Of a DNA stretch of 11,475 nucleotides, positions 1 to 5,966 are shown one piece after another. Each line of letters begins with the position of its first letter. Within the stretch, counting starts at the first letter, position 1. Origin of the DNA: an uncultured Lysobacter sp. GTDB taxonomy: Bacteria > Pseudomonadota > Gammaproteobacteria > Xanthomonadales > Xanthomonadaceae. Below the pieces are notes generated by a model. The model was not told where the DNA came from. It did not search any database and saw only the letters and a list, made by a program, of their open reading frames with translations. A program made the translations under genes and the position numbers. The stretch covers positions 1-11,475 of the forward strand of contig CALTXS010000013.1 of NCBI GenBank assembly GCA_943913335.1, read 5' to 3'.

Positions 1-1813
1 GTGTCGGCATGAACTCACGACCGAGCGACAAAAAGGCGACGACTCCAACCAACGACAGGACCGCAGCGCCAGCAAGCATTCGCCGCGGCTTCGCAATTGC
101 CGCATCAATCAGCGGTTCGAACTGCCGACGAAGTACCCGGAGGACTTTCGTCTCATGTTCGTCCGCATGTCCCTCCTCGGAGTGCATCGAATCGGCAGGG
201 GCAATGGCGGTTTCAGGTGCGCGGATGAACAACGCCGCCATTGCGGGAACAAACGTAAACGAAAAAATGAAAGCGCCCACCAGCGCAAACATGAACGTCG
301 CAGCCATCGGCTGAAATGTCTTTCCTTCAACACCTTGCAACGTCAGAATTGGCGCGAACACGAGGAGAATAATTGCCTGTCCAAATGCTGCTGGGCGCGC
401 CATCTTTCCGGTCGCTTCAACGACAACGCTCAATCGTTCCCTGAGTGTCAGCCGCCGCCCCAGCTCATGCTGGCGTTGCGTAAGCAACAGCAGCGTCGCT
501 TCGACCACAATCACTGCGCCATCCACCAAGATCCCGAAATCCAAGGCACCGAGACTCATCAGGTTCCCACTGATGCCGAAGCGCTGCATTCCGATCACGG
601 CAAACAGGAAAGAGAGAGGGATCACCAAGGCAGTAATGGTCGCGGCGCGAATGTTGCCGAGCAACAGAAACAGCACGACGATGACCAACAGGGCACCAAC
701 CGCGAGATTCTCCGCAACCGTGCCAATCGTGGCATTGACCAGCTTACTGCGGTCGAGAACGACTTTAACTTCGATTCCCGGGGGCAATGACTTTGAAACC
801 TCGGTGAGTCGGGCAGATGCGTCCTGCGCAACTGTCCGGCTGTTACCGCCCGCAATCATCAGCGCCGAGCCAAGCACGATCTCATGACCATCGCGCGTGG
901 CCACACCTAGTCTTGGAGACTGTCCTTCGGACACCTGCGCGACATCACTGACGCGGATTATGAGTCCGTTGCGGTTGACCACCGGTGCTTGCGCCAAGTC
1001 CTGCACACCACGCGCAAGGGCGTCAGTCCGCACGACCAAGCCTTCACCGGAGCGTTCAATGAAACCAGCGCCTGCCTGAACATTCGAACGGCGCAATGCG
1101 TCCGCCAGCTCCGTAAAACTGATGCCATACGCAGTTAACCGTGCGGGGTCAGGATGCACGGAGTACTCTTTTTCGTAACCCCCGATTGAGTCGACGTCCG
1201 CCAGACCTTTCGTTGATCGCATCTGCGGTGCAATGAGCCAATCCTGCAAAGTGCGAAGATACGTTGCACGCTCCTGTGGGCTGGAGAGTACCTTGCCTTC
1301 CGGAGTCAGGAAAGTTCCGTCGGCTTGCCAGCCAGGAGCACCAGCTGCAGATGAAGCCTTGGGATCTCGAGGGGCGAAATCGACGGTCCATGTCAATACT
1401 TCGCCTAGCCCCGTCGTGACCGGTGACATTGCAGGGACGACTCCTTCGGGCAACGACGACTGCGCCTCTCGCAAGCGTTCTGCGATCTGCTGCCTCGCGA
1501 AATAGATGTCCGTATCATCGGTAAACACGACGGTTACCTGCGAAAAGCCATTTCGGGAAAGCGAACGAGTGCTGACCAATCCGGGCAGTCCGGCAAATGC
1601 GGTCTCAAGCGGGTAGGTGACTTGACGTTCCATCTGCCCCGGTGCCAGCGCAGGAGCGAACGTATTGATCTGAACCTGGCGATTGGTGATGTCCGGCACC
1701 GCGTCCATCGGCAGACGCGCAAGTTGAAAAATGCCATAAAAGGCTAGCCCAACGCTGAGAAGAATGACGGCCCAGCGATAGCGAACCACTTGTCCTATTA
1801 AATTCAATGACAT
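1..1813 (-). CDS. czcA: Heavy-metal efflux RND pump, CzcA family (N-terminal 604 residues, runs off the window)
   Basis: This is the inner-membrane, proton-driven pump of a CzcCBA complex, exporting divalent metal ions. The frame is open from an ATG at 1813 to the window edge, so the C-terminal part lies outside. The first transmembrane helix is at about residues 11-28, followed by the periplasmic porter region with the family signatures LRTLQDW (ending at W192) and SIGGYEKEY. The helix-4 motif is DFGILVDGAVIVVE with D425, D431 and E438. These have the same spacing as the acidic residues required for proton/cation transport in Cupriavidus CzcA. The Asp pattern argues for Co/Zn/Cd/Ni and against Cu/Ag (CusA). 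The last codons read GREFMPT, the usual motif opening the second half. About 50 residues separate W142 from W192, which seems long for this region. A GGAAG ribosome site precedes the ATG, and the czcB stop lies 9 bases upstream. The exact metal cannot be told from sequence. Confidence 0.93.
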   Translation of the reverse strand, partial: MSLNLIGQVVRYRWAVILLSVGLAFYGIFQLARLPMDAVPDITNRQVQINTFAPALAPGQMERQVTYPLETAFAGLPGLVSTRSLSRNGFSQVTVVFTDDTDIYFARQQIAERLREAQSSLPEGVVPAMSPVTTGLGEVLTWTVDFAPRDPKASSAAGAPGWQADGTFLTPEGKVLSSPQERATYLRTLQDWLIAPQMRSTKGLADVDSIGGYEKEYSVHPDPARLTAYGISFTELADALRRSNVQAGAGFIERSGEGLVVRTDALARGVQDLAQAPVVNRNGLIIRVSDVAQVSEGQSPRLGVATRDGHEIVLGSALMIAGGNSRTVAQDASARLTEVSKSLPPGIEVKVVLDRSKLVNATIGTVAENLAVGALLVIVVLFLLLGNIRAATITALVIPLSFLFAVIGMQRFGISGNLMSLGALDFGILVDGAVIVVEATLLLLTQRQHELGRRLTLRERLSVVVEATGKMARPAAFGQAIILLVFAPILTLQGVEGKTFQPMAATFMFALVGAFIFSFTFVPAMAALFIRAPETAIAPADSMHSEEGHADEHETKVLRVLRRQFEPLIDAAIAKPRRMLAGAAVLSLVGVVAFLSLGREFMPT

Positions 1814-1822
1814 GGCGCTTCC

Positions 1823-3010
1823 TTAGTGTCCTTCCTCAGCCTCGCCTTTGGCGATTTCGGCCTTGAGCAAGAATGCGTTGCGCGAAACGACTTGCTCGTC
1901 GCCGCGTAATCCACTTAGGATCTCAACCCATCCGCCGGCGTCACGCCCCACGGTGACCGGCACGACACGAAACTGATTTGCTTTTTCGGCTACGAAAACG
2001 ACGTTACGCCCATCCAGACTTTGCACTGCGTCGGATGGAACGGAGAGTGCGCCGGCGTCCGAGTCGATCGACAGGATCGCGGAGACGATGGTTCCGGACG
2101 GAGGTAACGTTCCGGATTCGACTCTTGCACGAATCGTCGTCATACCGGTCGCCTCGTCTGTGTCCGGAGCCACTCCGGTGACAATTGCCGAAAAAGTGCT
2201 CCCCGAAGCTGTGACAGCCAGGCGCATCCCGGCCTTGACGCCGGACGCAACTGCAGGTGCCACCGCAAATACCAGTTCGTTCCGTTCCGGATCTGCGACA
2301 TTGGCGACCACATCGCCGGGCTGCACAAACCCTCCGGGTGTGATCGAAACCTGCGTGACAACTCCGGAAAACGGGCTAGTGATTGCGAGGCGACCGTTCG
2401 CGTCCGGGCGACCTGACGCAACGACGCGCGCACGTGCCGCACGCGCGTTCGCCGCCGCGGCCAGGGCGCGAGCTCTGGAGGTCTCCATTTCCTGGCGTGC
2501 CACAATTCCTTGATTCAGCAGGTTGCTGTCGCGACGGTATACCATCTGTGCAGCATCGGCTTCCGCCGCCGCCGCATCAGCCGCCGCTCGAAGCGAAGCA
2601 CCCTCACCACTCACAATGGTGGCGACAGCGGAGCCCGCCCTTATCGTGGTACCCGGTGCGACAAGGACGCGTTCAACGCGACCCGAGGTTGAAGCTCCGA
2701 CTGCAGCGCGTGCACCGACCATGGACTCGACACGGCCCGAAAGGCGAATTGCAGCACCCCCGCCACGTGTGACATTGGACAGCTCAAGTTTCGACGATGC
2801 GACCTGTTCGGCAGTCAACTTCAGTTCGCTTGACTCCTCGCCATGTCGATCCTCATATTCCCCCTCGGCATCCGCCGTTTCCGTGGTTTCGGTCTGAGGC
2901 GTCGTCTGGGAAGTGGATCGTGGGTCAAGCCATCGCGCAACGCCGAAACCAGCGAGCAATGCCAGGAGAATCGCGATGGAAAATGCAATGTAAGTATTCT
3001 TGCTCGTCAT
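1823..3010 (-). CDS. czcB: Membrane-fusion (periplasmic adaptor) protein of heavy-metal efflux, CzcB family
   Basis: The 395-residue adaptor links the CzcA pump to the CzcC outer-membrane channel. Residues 7-25 form an N-terminal membrane anchor (AFSIAILLALLAGFGVA). An acidic stretch follows at about 40-62 (EGEYEDRHGEE), which could bind metal loosely. The barrel-sandwich halves lie around 90-133 (LSGRVES, VLVAPGTTIRAGS) and 208-240 (LAITSPFSGVVTQVSITPGG). Between them is an Ala-rich alpha-helical hairpin at about 138-198. Beta-barrel and membrane-proximal domains follow. The C-terminus KGEAEEGH is typical of CzcB proteins. The start overlaps the czcC stop as ATGA, with GGAG 8 bases upstream, indicating translational coupling. 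Family assignment is firm; metal specificity is inferred from the neighbouring pump. Confidence 0.93.
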   Translation of the reverse strand: MTSKNTYIAFSIAILLALLAGFGVARWLDPRSTSQTTPQTETTETADAEGEYEDRHGEESSELKLTAEQVASSKLELSNVTRGGGAAIRLSGRVESMVGARAAVGASTSGRVERVLVAPGTTIRAGSAVATIVSGEGASLRAAADAAAAEADAAQMVYRRDSNLLNQGIVARQEMETSRARALAAAANARAARARVVASGRPDANGRLAITSPFSGVVTQVSITPGGFVQPGDVVANVADPERNELVFAVAPAVASGVKAGMRLAVTASGSTFSAIVTGVAPDTDEATGMTTIRARVESGTLPPSGTIVSAILSIDSDAGALSVPSDAVQSLDGRNVVFVAEKANQFRVVPVTVGRDAGGWVEILSGLRGDEQVVSRNAFLLKAEIAKGEAEEGH

Positions 3011-4263
3011 CGTTGGACTCCGAATGGCAGGCGGCCCTCAATTTGGGCCAATTGGATTTCAGCGTTTGCTCGGGCCAGCTTTGCGTCAACTTCACTGCGC
3101 AACGCAGAGACGAGCGCGGCGCGTGAGGCACGAAGCTCGAGCTGCGATATGCGGCCGGCGTCAACACCGATGCGGGAAAGCCGATAAGCCTCCCTTGCTG
3201 TGCTGACACTGACGCGTGCGGCGTTGACACGGGACTGGGAGGCAAACATGGCAGCATCTGCGGCAACTTTCTCGGCGCGAACTTCAAGCTCAACGGCCGC
3301 TAGACGAGCCTCCGCGGCGCGTAACTCCGCCGCCGCTGCGCGAATATTTCCCGTGTTTCGATCAAAAATGGGAATCGTGATTCCAACCCCTGCCACAAGA
3401 GCGGCATCCCGTTCATTCGCAAAATGACGCAAACCCAGAGTGACGCTGAAATCGGGCATCGCGCGCCGCTTTTCGAAAGTGACCTGCTTATCGGCGACCA
3501 GTGTCTCGGCACGGGCAATCCGAATCTGCGGCGACTCAGTGGTGCCGTCCGACAGATGGGACGGTGAAAGATTCAACAAACTTGAACCCAGTGCCTCAAT
3601 TGGTTGGTCGCGCATGACTATTGCGGCGAGGCGAGCCAATGCAATCGCCCTGTTGGCACTTGCCTCATCCAACTGAGAACGGACGCTGGCAAGTTCTGAC
3701 TGCGCTTGAATCTCGCGAAATTTCGCCTCGCGCCCTTCCCGGACAAGTGCAGCTACAGCACGGGTTTCCGCTTCTACGAGGGACATTCCCTCCGTTGCCA
3801 GCGCATGACGCGCAATGGCGGCCTCTGCATCGACATAAGCCTGGGCAAGTCTGGCAGCCGCTCTCCACCGGCTGTCTTCGCCCCGATTTGCCGTTGCGTC
3901 GACTTGCGCTCCGGCGACCGCGATGCGAGCACGGCGTTTGGATGGGTTCTCGATTGGCTGGGTGGCGGAGAGTGTCGTTTCACTTCCGCCAAATCCCTTG
4001 CGCTCACCCGTGCCCAGGAAATTGTCGACTTCGAGCGTCAACACGGGGTTGGAAATGGTCTTGGATTGGTCCAGTCGTCCTAAACTTGCTTCGTACAGCG
4101 CGGCGGTTTCTCGCTGAGATGGAAATGTCTCCAGCTGTTGCAGCAAAGACTCATAAGTTGGCGCGACCACGTTCATTGGTTGGGCGGATAGAGGGCCAGT
4201 GATGCATAGAAGCATCAACGACCACGCAGCTGCGCTCGGCAGCTGACGTTGAAAGACGTTCAT
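3007..4263 (-). CDS. czcC: Outer-membrane efflux channel protein, CzcC (TolC/OEP family)
   Basis: This 418-residue outer-membrane factor forms the exit duct of the CzcCBA metal efflux complex. The N-terminus has a signal peptide (basic start, hydrophobic core AAAWSLMLLCITG, then PLSAQP, cleavage near residue 28). The segment NPVLTLEVDNFLGTGERKG followed by ETTLSATQPIE is the hallmark CzcC beginning. Two outer-efflux repeats follow, rich in Ala-Arg-Glu coiled-coil helices, for example around AAELRAAEARLAAVELEVRA, with the beta segment PDFSVTLGLRHF between them. The length matches CzcC of other proteobacteria. A good ribosome site (GGAG) lies 5-6 bases before the ATG. It is the second gene of the operon, 59 bases after the czcI-like gene, and overlaps czcB by four bases. 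It is intact, with no frameshift. Confidence 0.92.
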   Translation of the reverse strand: MNVFQRQLPSAAAWSLMLLCITGPLSAQPMNVVAPTYESLLQQLETFPSQRETAALYEASLGRLDQSKTISNPVLTLEVDNFLGTGERKGFGGSETTLSATQPIENPSKRRARIAVAGAQVDATANRGEDSRWRAAARLAQAYVDAEAAIARHALATEGMSLVEAETRAVAALVREGREAKFREIQAQSELASVRSQLDEASANRAIALARLAAIVMRDQPIEALGSSLLNLSPSHLSDGTTESPQIRIARAETLVADKQVTFEKRRAMPDFSVTLGLRHFANERDAALVAGVGITIPIFDRNTGNIRAAAAELRAAEARLAAVELEVRAEKVAADAAMFASQSRVNAARVSVSTAREAYRLSRIGVDAGRISQLELRASRAALVSALRSEVDAKLARANAEIQLAQIEGRLPFGVQR

Positions 4264-4289
4264 TGGAACTCCAAAGGTAAACCAGAAAT

Positions 4290-4316
4290 TTGAACCGCAG
4301 AGATGCGGCTGTTCAA
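4290..4316 (-). other. Bulged hairpin between the czcI-like gene and czcC
   Basis: The 59-base gap between the first two operon genes contains an inverted repeat. TTGAA (4290-4294) pairs with TTCAA (4312-4316), and CCGCA (4295-4299) pairs with TGCGG (4304-4308). There is a four-base loop and a three-base bulge. It is a ten-pair imperfect stem lying just upstream of the czcC ribosome site in the transcript. It lacks a clean U-run, so a full terminator is unlikely. It may be an mRNA stability or attenuation element that sets the ratio of the small protein to the pump. The function is inference only. Confidence 0.45.
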
Positions 4317-4322
4317 TTTGGT

Positions 4323-4718
4323 TTAGGCGCGCGGTGGACGCATCAATCCTTCGGAAAGCGTGGAGGCGGCCGACGGCAAAACCTCAGGAAGCGACTGCCT
4401 CAGATTCACTTCAGGGTATGCGAGTTCGTCGACGGATCCGTCGGCGATTGACGTATGGCAATGTCCATGCGAGCAATGCGAGTAGACATGGCCCCCAAAC
4501 TCCGGGCTGGGCCCAGGTGAGGAATCGCGATCCAAGTTGCCTTGCGACCCTGAGATGCCAACAGCATTGACGTCGGCACATTCCGACGCAGAATGCGTTA
4601 ATTCCGCACGAATGTCGTCAAATCCGCATTGGAATGCTTCTGCCACCGGCACGACCAGCATCACCGCCATAAGCAATGCTGCTGTGAACAGTCGTAGCGG
4701 ATTCCGAAGCAACTTCAT
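4323..4718 (-). CDS. Small secreted His/Cys-rich protein, CzcI-like, first gene of the metal efflux operon
   Basis: The 131-residue protein has a clear signal peptide (basic MKLLRNPLRL, hydrophobic core to about residue 24, cleavage near AEA-F at 28). The mature part has four cysteines (C31, C47, C82, C87). Around the last two is a dense metal-ligand cluster HVYSHCSHGHCHT at 77-89, with five His and two Cys. The C-terminus ends in MRPPRA. Position, size, export signal, a His/Cys cluster and a Pro-Arg-rich tail are what one sees in CzcI-type proteins encoded ahead of czcC in proteobacteria. I therefore infer a periplasmic metal sensor, buffer or chaperone for the pump. No catalytic domain is visible. 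The start is chosen because it gives the signal peptide; no ribosome site precedes it. A CzcI-like role is likely but not proven. Confidence 0.75.
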   Translation of the reverse strand: MKLLRNPLRLFTAALLMAVMLVVPVAEAFQCGFDDIRAELTHSASECADVNAVGISGSQGNLDRDSSPGPSPEFGGHVYSHCSHGHCHTSIADGSVDELAYPEVNLRQSLPEVLPSAASTLSEGLMRPPRA

Positions 4719-4724
4719 GTACGG

Positions 4725-4850
4725 TTGATTGTACCTCTAAACCACCGTGAGGAGTTGATTAGGAATGGATATAGGACACTTGGGAGGATCGATCGGGCTG
4801 CGGACAAGGAGCTTTTGGCCGTCAAAGGTATTGGCCCCGTAGTTCTGTAT
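4725..4850 (+). pseudogene. Orphan helix-hairpin-helix gene fragment
   Basis: Read on the plus strand, this stretch encodes about 41 residues that look like real protein. LNHREELIRNGYRTLGRI is followed by RAADKELLAVKGIGP, the classic helix-hairpin-helix pattern with the GIGP hairpin at 4827-4838. Such domains bind DNA non-specifically in repair, recombination and transcription proteins. Upstream the frame meets a stop near 4695 and runs antisense into the czcI-like gene. Downstream of LYRT the pattern is lost, although the frame stays open to 5012. No ribosome site or ATG is present; a TTG at 4725 is the only start. I read it as a fragment of a larger gene, truncated where the czc operon begins. 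The parent family is not recognised. Confidence 0.45.
4728..4733 (-). promoter_or_regulatory. Candidate -10 box for the czc operon
   Basis: On the minus strand TACAAT (5 of 6 to TATAAT) sits ten bases before the ATG of the czcI-like gene. No good -35 is seen at 16-18 bases; the hexamer there is poor. If used, the transcript would start only a few bases before the ATG, leaving an almost leaderless mRNA, which fits the missing ribosome site. Regulation by an activator that replaces the -35 contact is possible. This is a weak call. Confidence 0.3.
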
Positions 4851-4912
4851 AGAACAGATGCCTCCGAATTGGTCCTTACCTCCCCGAAAAACGGTCGAGA
4901 GTTTCTGAAAAA

Positions 4913-4995
4913 TTCTGGGACATTCCTGGGACAAAAATTACACTTTCCCGAACAGGCGATCCGACTTCTGGGACAAAATTTTCCGGCCGGGGACA
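4913..4995 (+). repeat. Cluster of direct repeats with core GGGACA
   Basis: Four same-orientation copies of GGGACA lie within 83 bases, at 4917-4922, 4928-4933, 4970-4975 and 4990-4995. The first three extend to a common TTCTGGGACA or TTCCTGGGACA. Copies two and three also share the tail ACAAAA followed by a T/A-rich stretch. The first two are spaced 11 bases, one helical turn. Phased direct repeats of this kind are typical of protein-binding arrays, including transposase-binding sites at the ends of Tn7/Tni/IS21-type elements and plasmid iterons. The stretch is more AT-rich than its surroundings. No transposase is in the window, so the assignment is open. Confidence 0.55.
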
Positions 4996-5111
4996 TCCGA
5001 AACCTAATGTAGACGCCAATACATTGAATGTTGAATGCACGATTCAGGACGATAGCCCACCAAGCACAGCATTTTGCAAACTGGGGTCTATCAATCGGTT
5101 GCAAGGCCCCG

Positions 5112-5140
5112 AAAAGAAAAAACCCCTGACGAATCAGGGG
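5112..5140 (-). terminator. Rho-independent terminator of the tRNA-Met gene
   Basis: On the minus strand a perfect seven-pair stem CCCCTGA/TCAGGGG (5134-5140 and 5123-5129) closes a stable UUCG tetraloop. It is followed at once by TTTTTTCTTTT. It begins 13 bases after the CCA end of the tRNA, so it ends the tRNA transcript. It also insulates the region on its left from tRNA transcription. Confidence 0.93.
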
Positions 5141-5153
5141 CTTATGCGAAACA

Positions 5154-5230
5154 TGGTGGCTATGGGTGGACTCGAACCACCGACCCCAGCATTATGAGTG
5201 CTGTGCTCTAACCGGCTGAGCTACATAGCC
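5154..5230 (-). tRNA. Elongator tRNA-Met (anticodon CAT)
   Basis: The 77-base cloverleaf reads completely on the minus strand. The acceptor stem is GGCTATG/CATAGCC. The D arm is GCTC-AGCCGGTTA-GAGC. The anticodon arm is CAGCA-CTCATAA-TGCTG with CAT at positions 34-36. The variable loop is GGGTC and the T arm is GGTGG-TTCGAGT-CCACC. The discriminator is A and the CCA is encoded. The sequence resembles Escherichia coli elongator tRNA-Met closely (GTAGCTCAG, CTCATAATG). It lacks initiator features such as the three G-C pairs of the anticodon stem. The lysidine-modified tRNA-Ile2 also has a CAT anticodon in its gene, but the body matches Met. It is transcribed toward the czc region and is followed by a strong terminator. 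Confidence 0.95.
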
Positions 5231-5256
5231 ATGAACGAACTTACGGTTAGCCGATA

Positions 5257-5285
5257 ATTATGGCACGTCGAGCGGCCTTCGTCAA
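5257..5285 (-). promoter_or_regulatory. Sigma70-type promoter of tRNA-Met
   Basis: On the minus strand TTGACG (5280-5285, 5 of 6) and CATAAT (5257-5262, 5 of 6) are separated by exactly 17 bases. This places the transcript start about 20 bases before the mature tRNA 5' end at 5230. It is the best promoter match in the window. It lies inside the longer open frame upstream of rppH, which argues that this extension is not coding. Confidence 0.8.
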
Positions 5286-5348
5286 GGGTATTTTCCCTGA
5301 CTTGAGCCGCCGGGCAAAAGGTGGCAACCTGAGGACAGTTGAAGTATT

Positions 5349-5353
5349 AGGAG
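5349..5353 (+). promoter_or_regulatory. Ribosome binding site that fixes the rppH start
   Basis: AGGAG lies eight bases before the GTG at 5362. That GTG is exactly where RppH proteins begin (Met-Ile-Asp-x-Asp-Gly-Tyr-Arg-Pro-Asn). The ATG at 5260, 34 codons upstream in the same frame, has no comparable site and overlaps the -10 box of the tRNA promoter. Confidence 0.85.
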
Positions 5354-5361
5354 TCCGAGTC

Positions 5362-5907
5362 GTGATCGATCCGGACGGCTACCGGCCAAATGTTGGCATC
5401 ATTCTGATGAATGACCTGGGCCGCTTGTTCTGGGCCCGGCGTATCCATCGGGATGGCTGGCAATTCCCGCAAGGCGGGATGAACACTGATGAGACCCCGG
5501 AGGAGGCGATGTTTCGCGAACTCCGTGAGGAAACCGGGCTGCTGCCGGAGCATGTAGAAGTGCTTGGGCAGACGCCGGGTTGGCTGCGCTATAAGCTTCC
5601 GTACCGAGCCGTGCGGCAACGTGAGCGCCGGCCGTGCATTGGCCAGAAACAGGTCTGGTTTCTGCTGCGCATGACTTGCGAAGAGGCCCACGTAAGGCTG
5701 GATCTGACCGAGACGCCGGAGTTTGACGACTGGCGCTGGGTCGATTTCTGGTACCCGCTGGACCATGTGGTCACTTTCAAGCGCGAAGTGTATACCCACG
5801 CCCTCCGCTTTCTGGCTCCGGTCGCGCGCGAGGTGACCGGCGGCGTCAATATCGCGGAATCCGACCCAATTGGCGGGGCCGTCGAGATTAAACGGCATTT
5901 TCGCTGA
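5362..5907 (+). CDS. rppH: RNA pyrophosphohydrolase RppH (Nudix hydrolase)
   Basis: RppH removes pyrophosphate from the 5'-triphosphate end of mRNAs in the cytoplasm and so starts RNase E-dependent decay. With the GTG start the protein has 181 residues and begins [14 protein letters not shown], as in E. coli RppH. The Nudix box spans residues 38-60 ([20 protein letters not shown], then TGL). It has the consensus G38, E44, R52, E53, E56 and E57, which bind the catalytic metal. Other family blocks are [43 protein letters not shown] and VVTFKREVY. The length is close to the 176 residues of the E. coli protein. A longer reading from 5260 would add 34 residues without homology signs. It is divergent from tRNA-Met and lies upstream of bfd. 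The assignment is very secure. Confidence 0.95.
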   Translation: MIDPDGYRPNVGIILMNDLGRLFWARRIHRDGWQFPQGGMNTDETPEEAMFRELREETGLLPEHVEVLGQTPGWLRYKLPYRAVRQRERRPCIGQKQVWFLLRMTCEEAHVRLDLTETPEFDDWRWVDFWYPLDHVVTFKREVYTHALRFLAPVAREVTGGVNIAESDPIGGAVEIKRHFR

Positions 5908-5918
5908 CGGACGCTACC

Positions 5919-5949
5919 TGCGGCCCGATAAACGGCAGCGCGGGCCGCA
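5919..5949 (+). other. Inverted repeat downstream of rppH
   Basis: TGCGGCCC (5919-5926) and GGGCCGCA (5942-5949) are perfect inverted repeats of eight bases around a 15-base loop. They lie 12 bases after the rppH stop. No U-run follows, so it is at best a weak or Rho-assisted end of the rppH transcript, or an mRNA 3' stabilising hairpin. Its right arm abuts the bfd promoter and Fur box. Confidence 0.4.
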
Positions 5950-5966
5950 ATTGACAATCATTCGCA
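5947..5966 (+). promoter_or_regulatory. Fur box upstream of bfd
   Basis: The 15-mer TGACAATCATTCGCA (5952-5966) matches the Fur 7-1-7 consensus TGATAATNATTATCA at 11 of 14 defined positions. Over the 19-mer form (5947-5965) it matches 13 of 19, including the contiguous core GACAATCATT at 9 of 10. It covers the -35 and spacer of the bfd promoter, the expected position for iron-dependent repression. bfd is a known Fur-repressed gene in other gammaproteobacteria. Direct binding is not shown. Confidence 0.65.

Larger units (their letters stand above)
4719..5153. other. Gene-poor boundary between the czc operon and tRNA-Met
   Basis: This 435-base interval contains no gene I believe to be intact. 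It holds the helix-hairpin-helix remnant, a short inverted repeat GTTCTGTATAGAAC at 4842-4855, the GGGACA repeat cluster, a tandem pair TTGAATG-TTGAATG at 5024-5037, and the tRNA terminator. Long open frames exist on both strands, but their translations show no domain pattern outside the remnant. The mosaic look, the lower GC and the position at the 3' side of a tRNA gene suggest a recombination boundary. Confidence 0.5.

Noticed and set aside
155..790. Long plus-strand open frame of 211 codons across the czcA region.
   Set aside because: It is antisense to czcA, whose minus-strand translation matches the RND family throughout. The plus-strand product is low-complexity His/Gln/Arg-rich sequence typical of an antisense shadow.
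4842..4855. GTTCTGTATAGAAC inverted repeat considered as a LexA (SOS) operator.
   Set aside because: Neither the CTG-N10-CAG pattern nor the Xanthomonas-type TTAGTA-N3-TACTA fits, and no gene starts next to it in a suitable position.
4715..5104. A 129-codon minus-strand frame that overlaps the czcI-like start as ATGA and could be an upstream operon gene.
   Set aside because: Its translation has no signal, domain or motif and is the antisense of the helix-hairpin-helix segment, which makes sense on the plus strand. It would also have to cover the repeat cluster.
5260..5361. N-terminal extension of RppH from the ATG at 5260.
   Set aside because: It overlaps the tRNA-Met promoter, lacks a ribosome site and is absent from the known RppH N-terminus.
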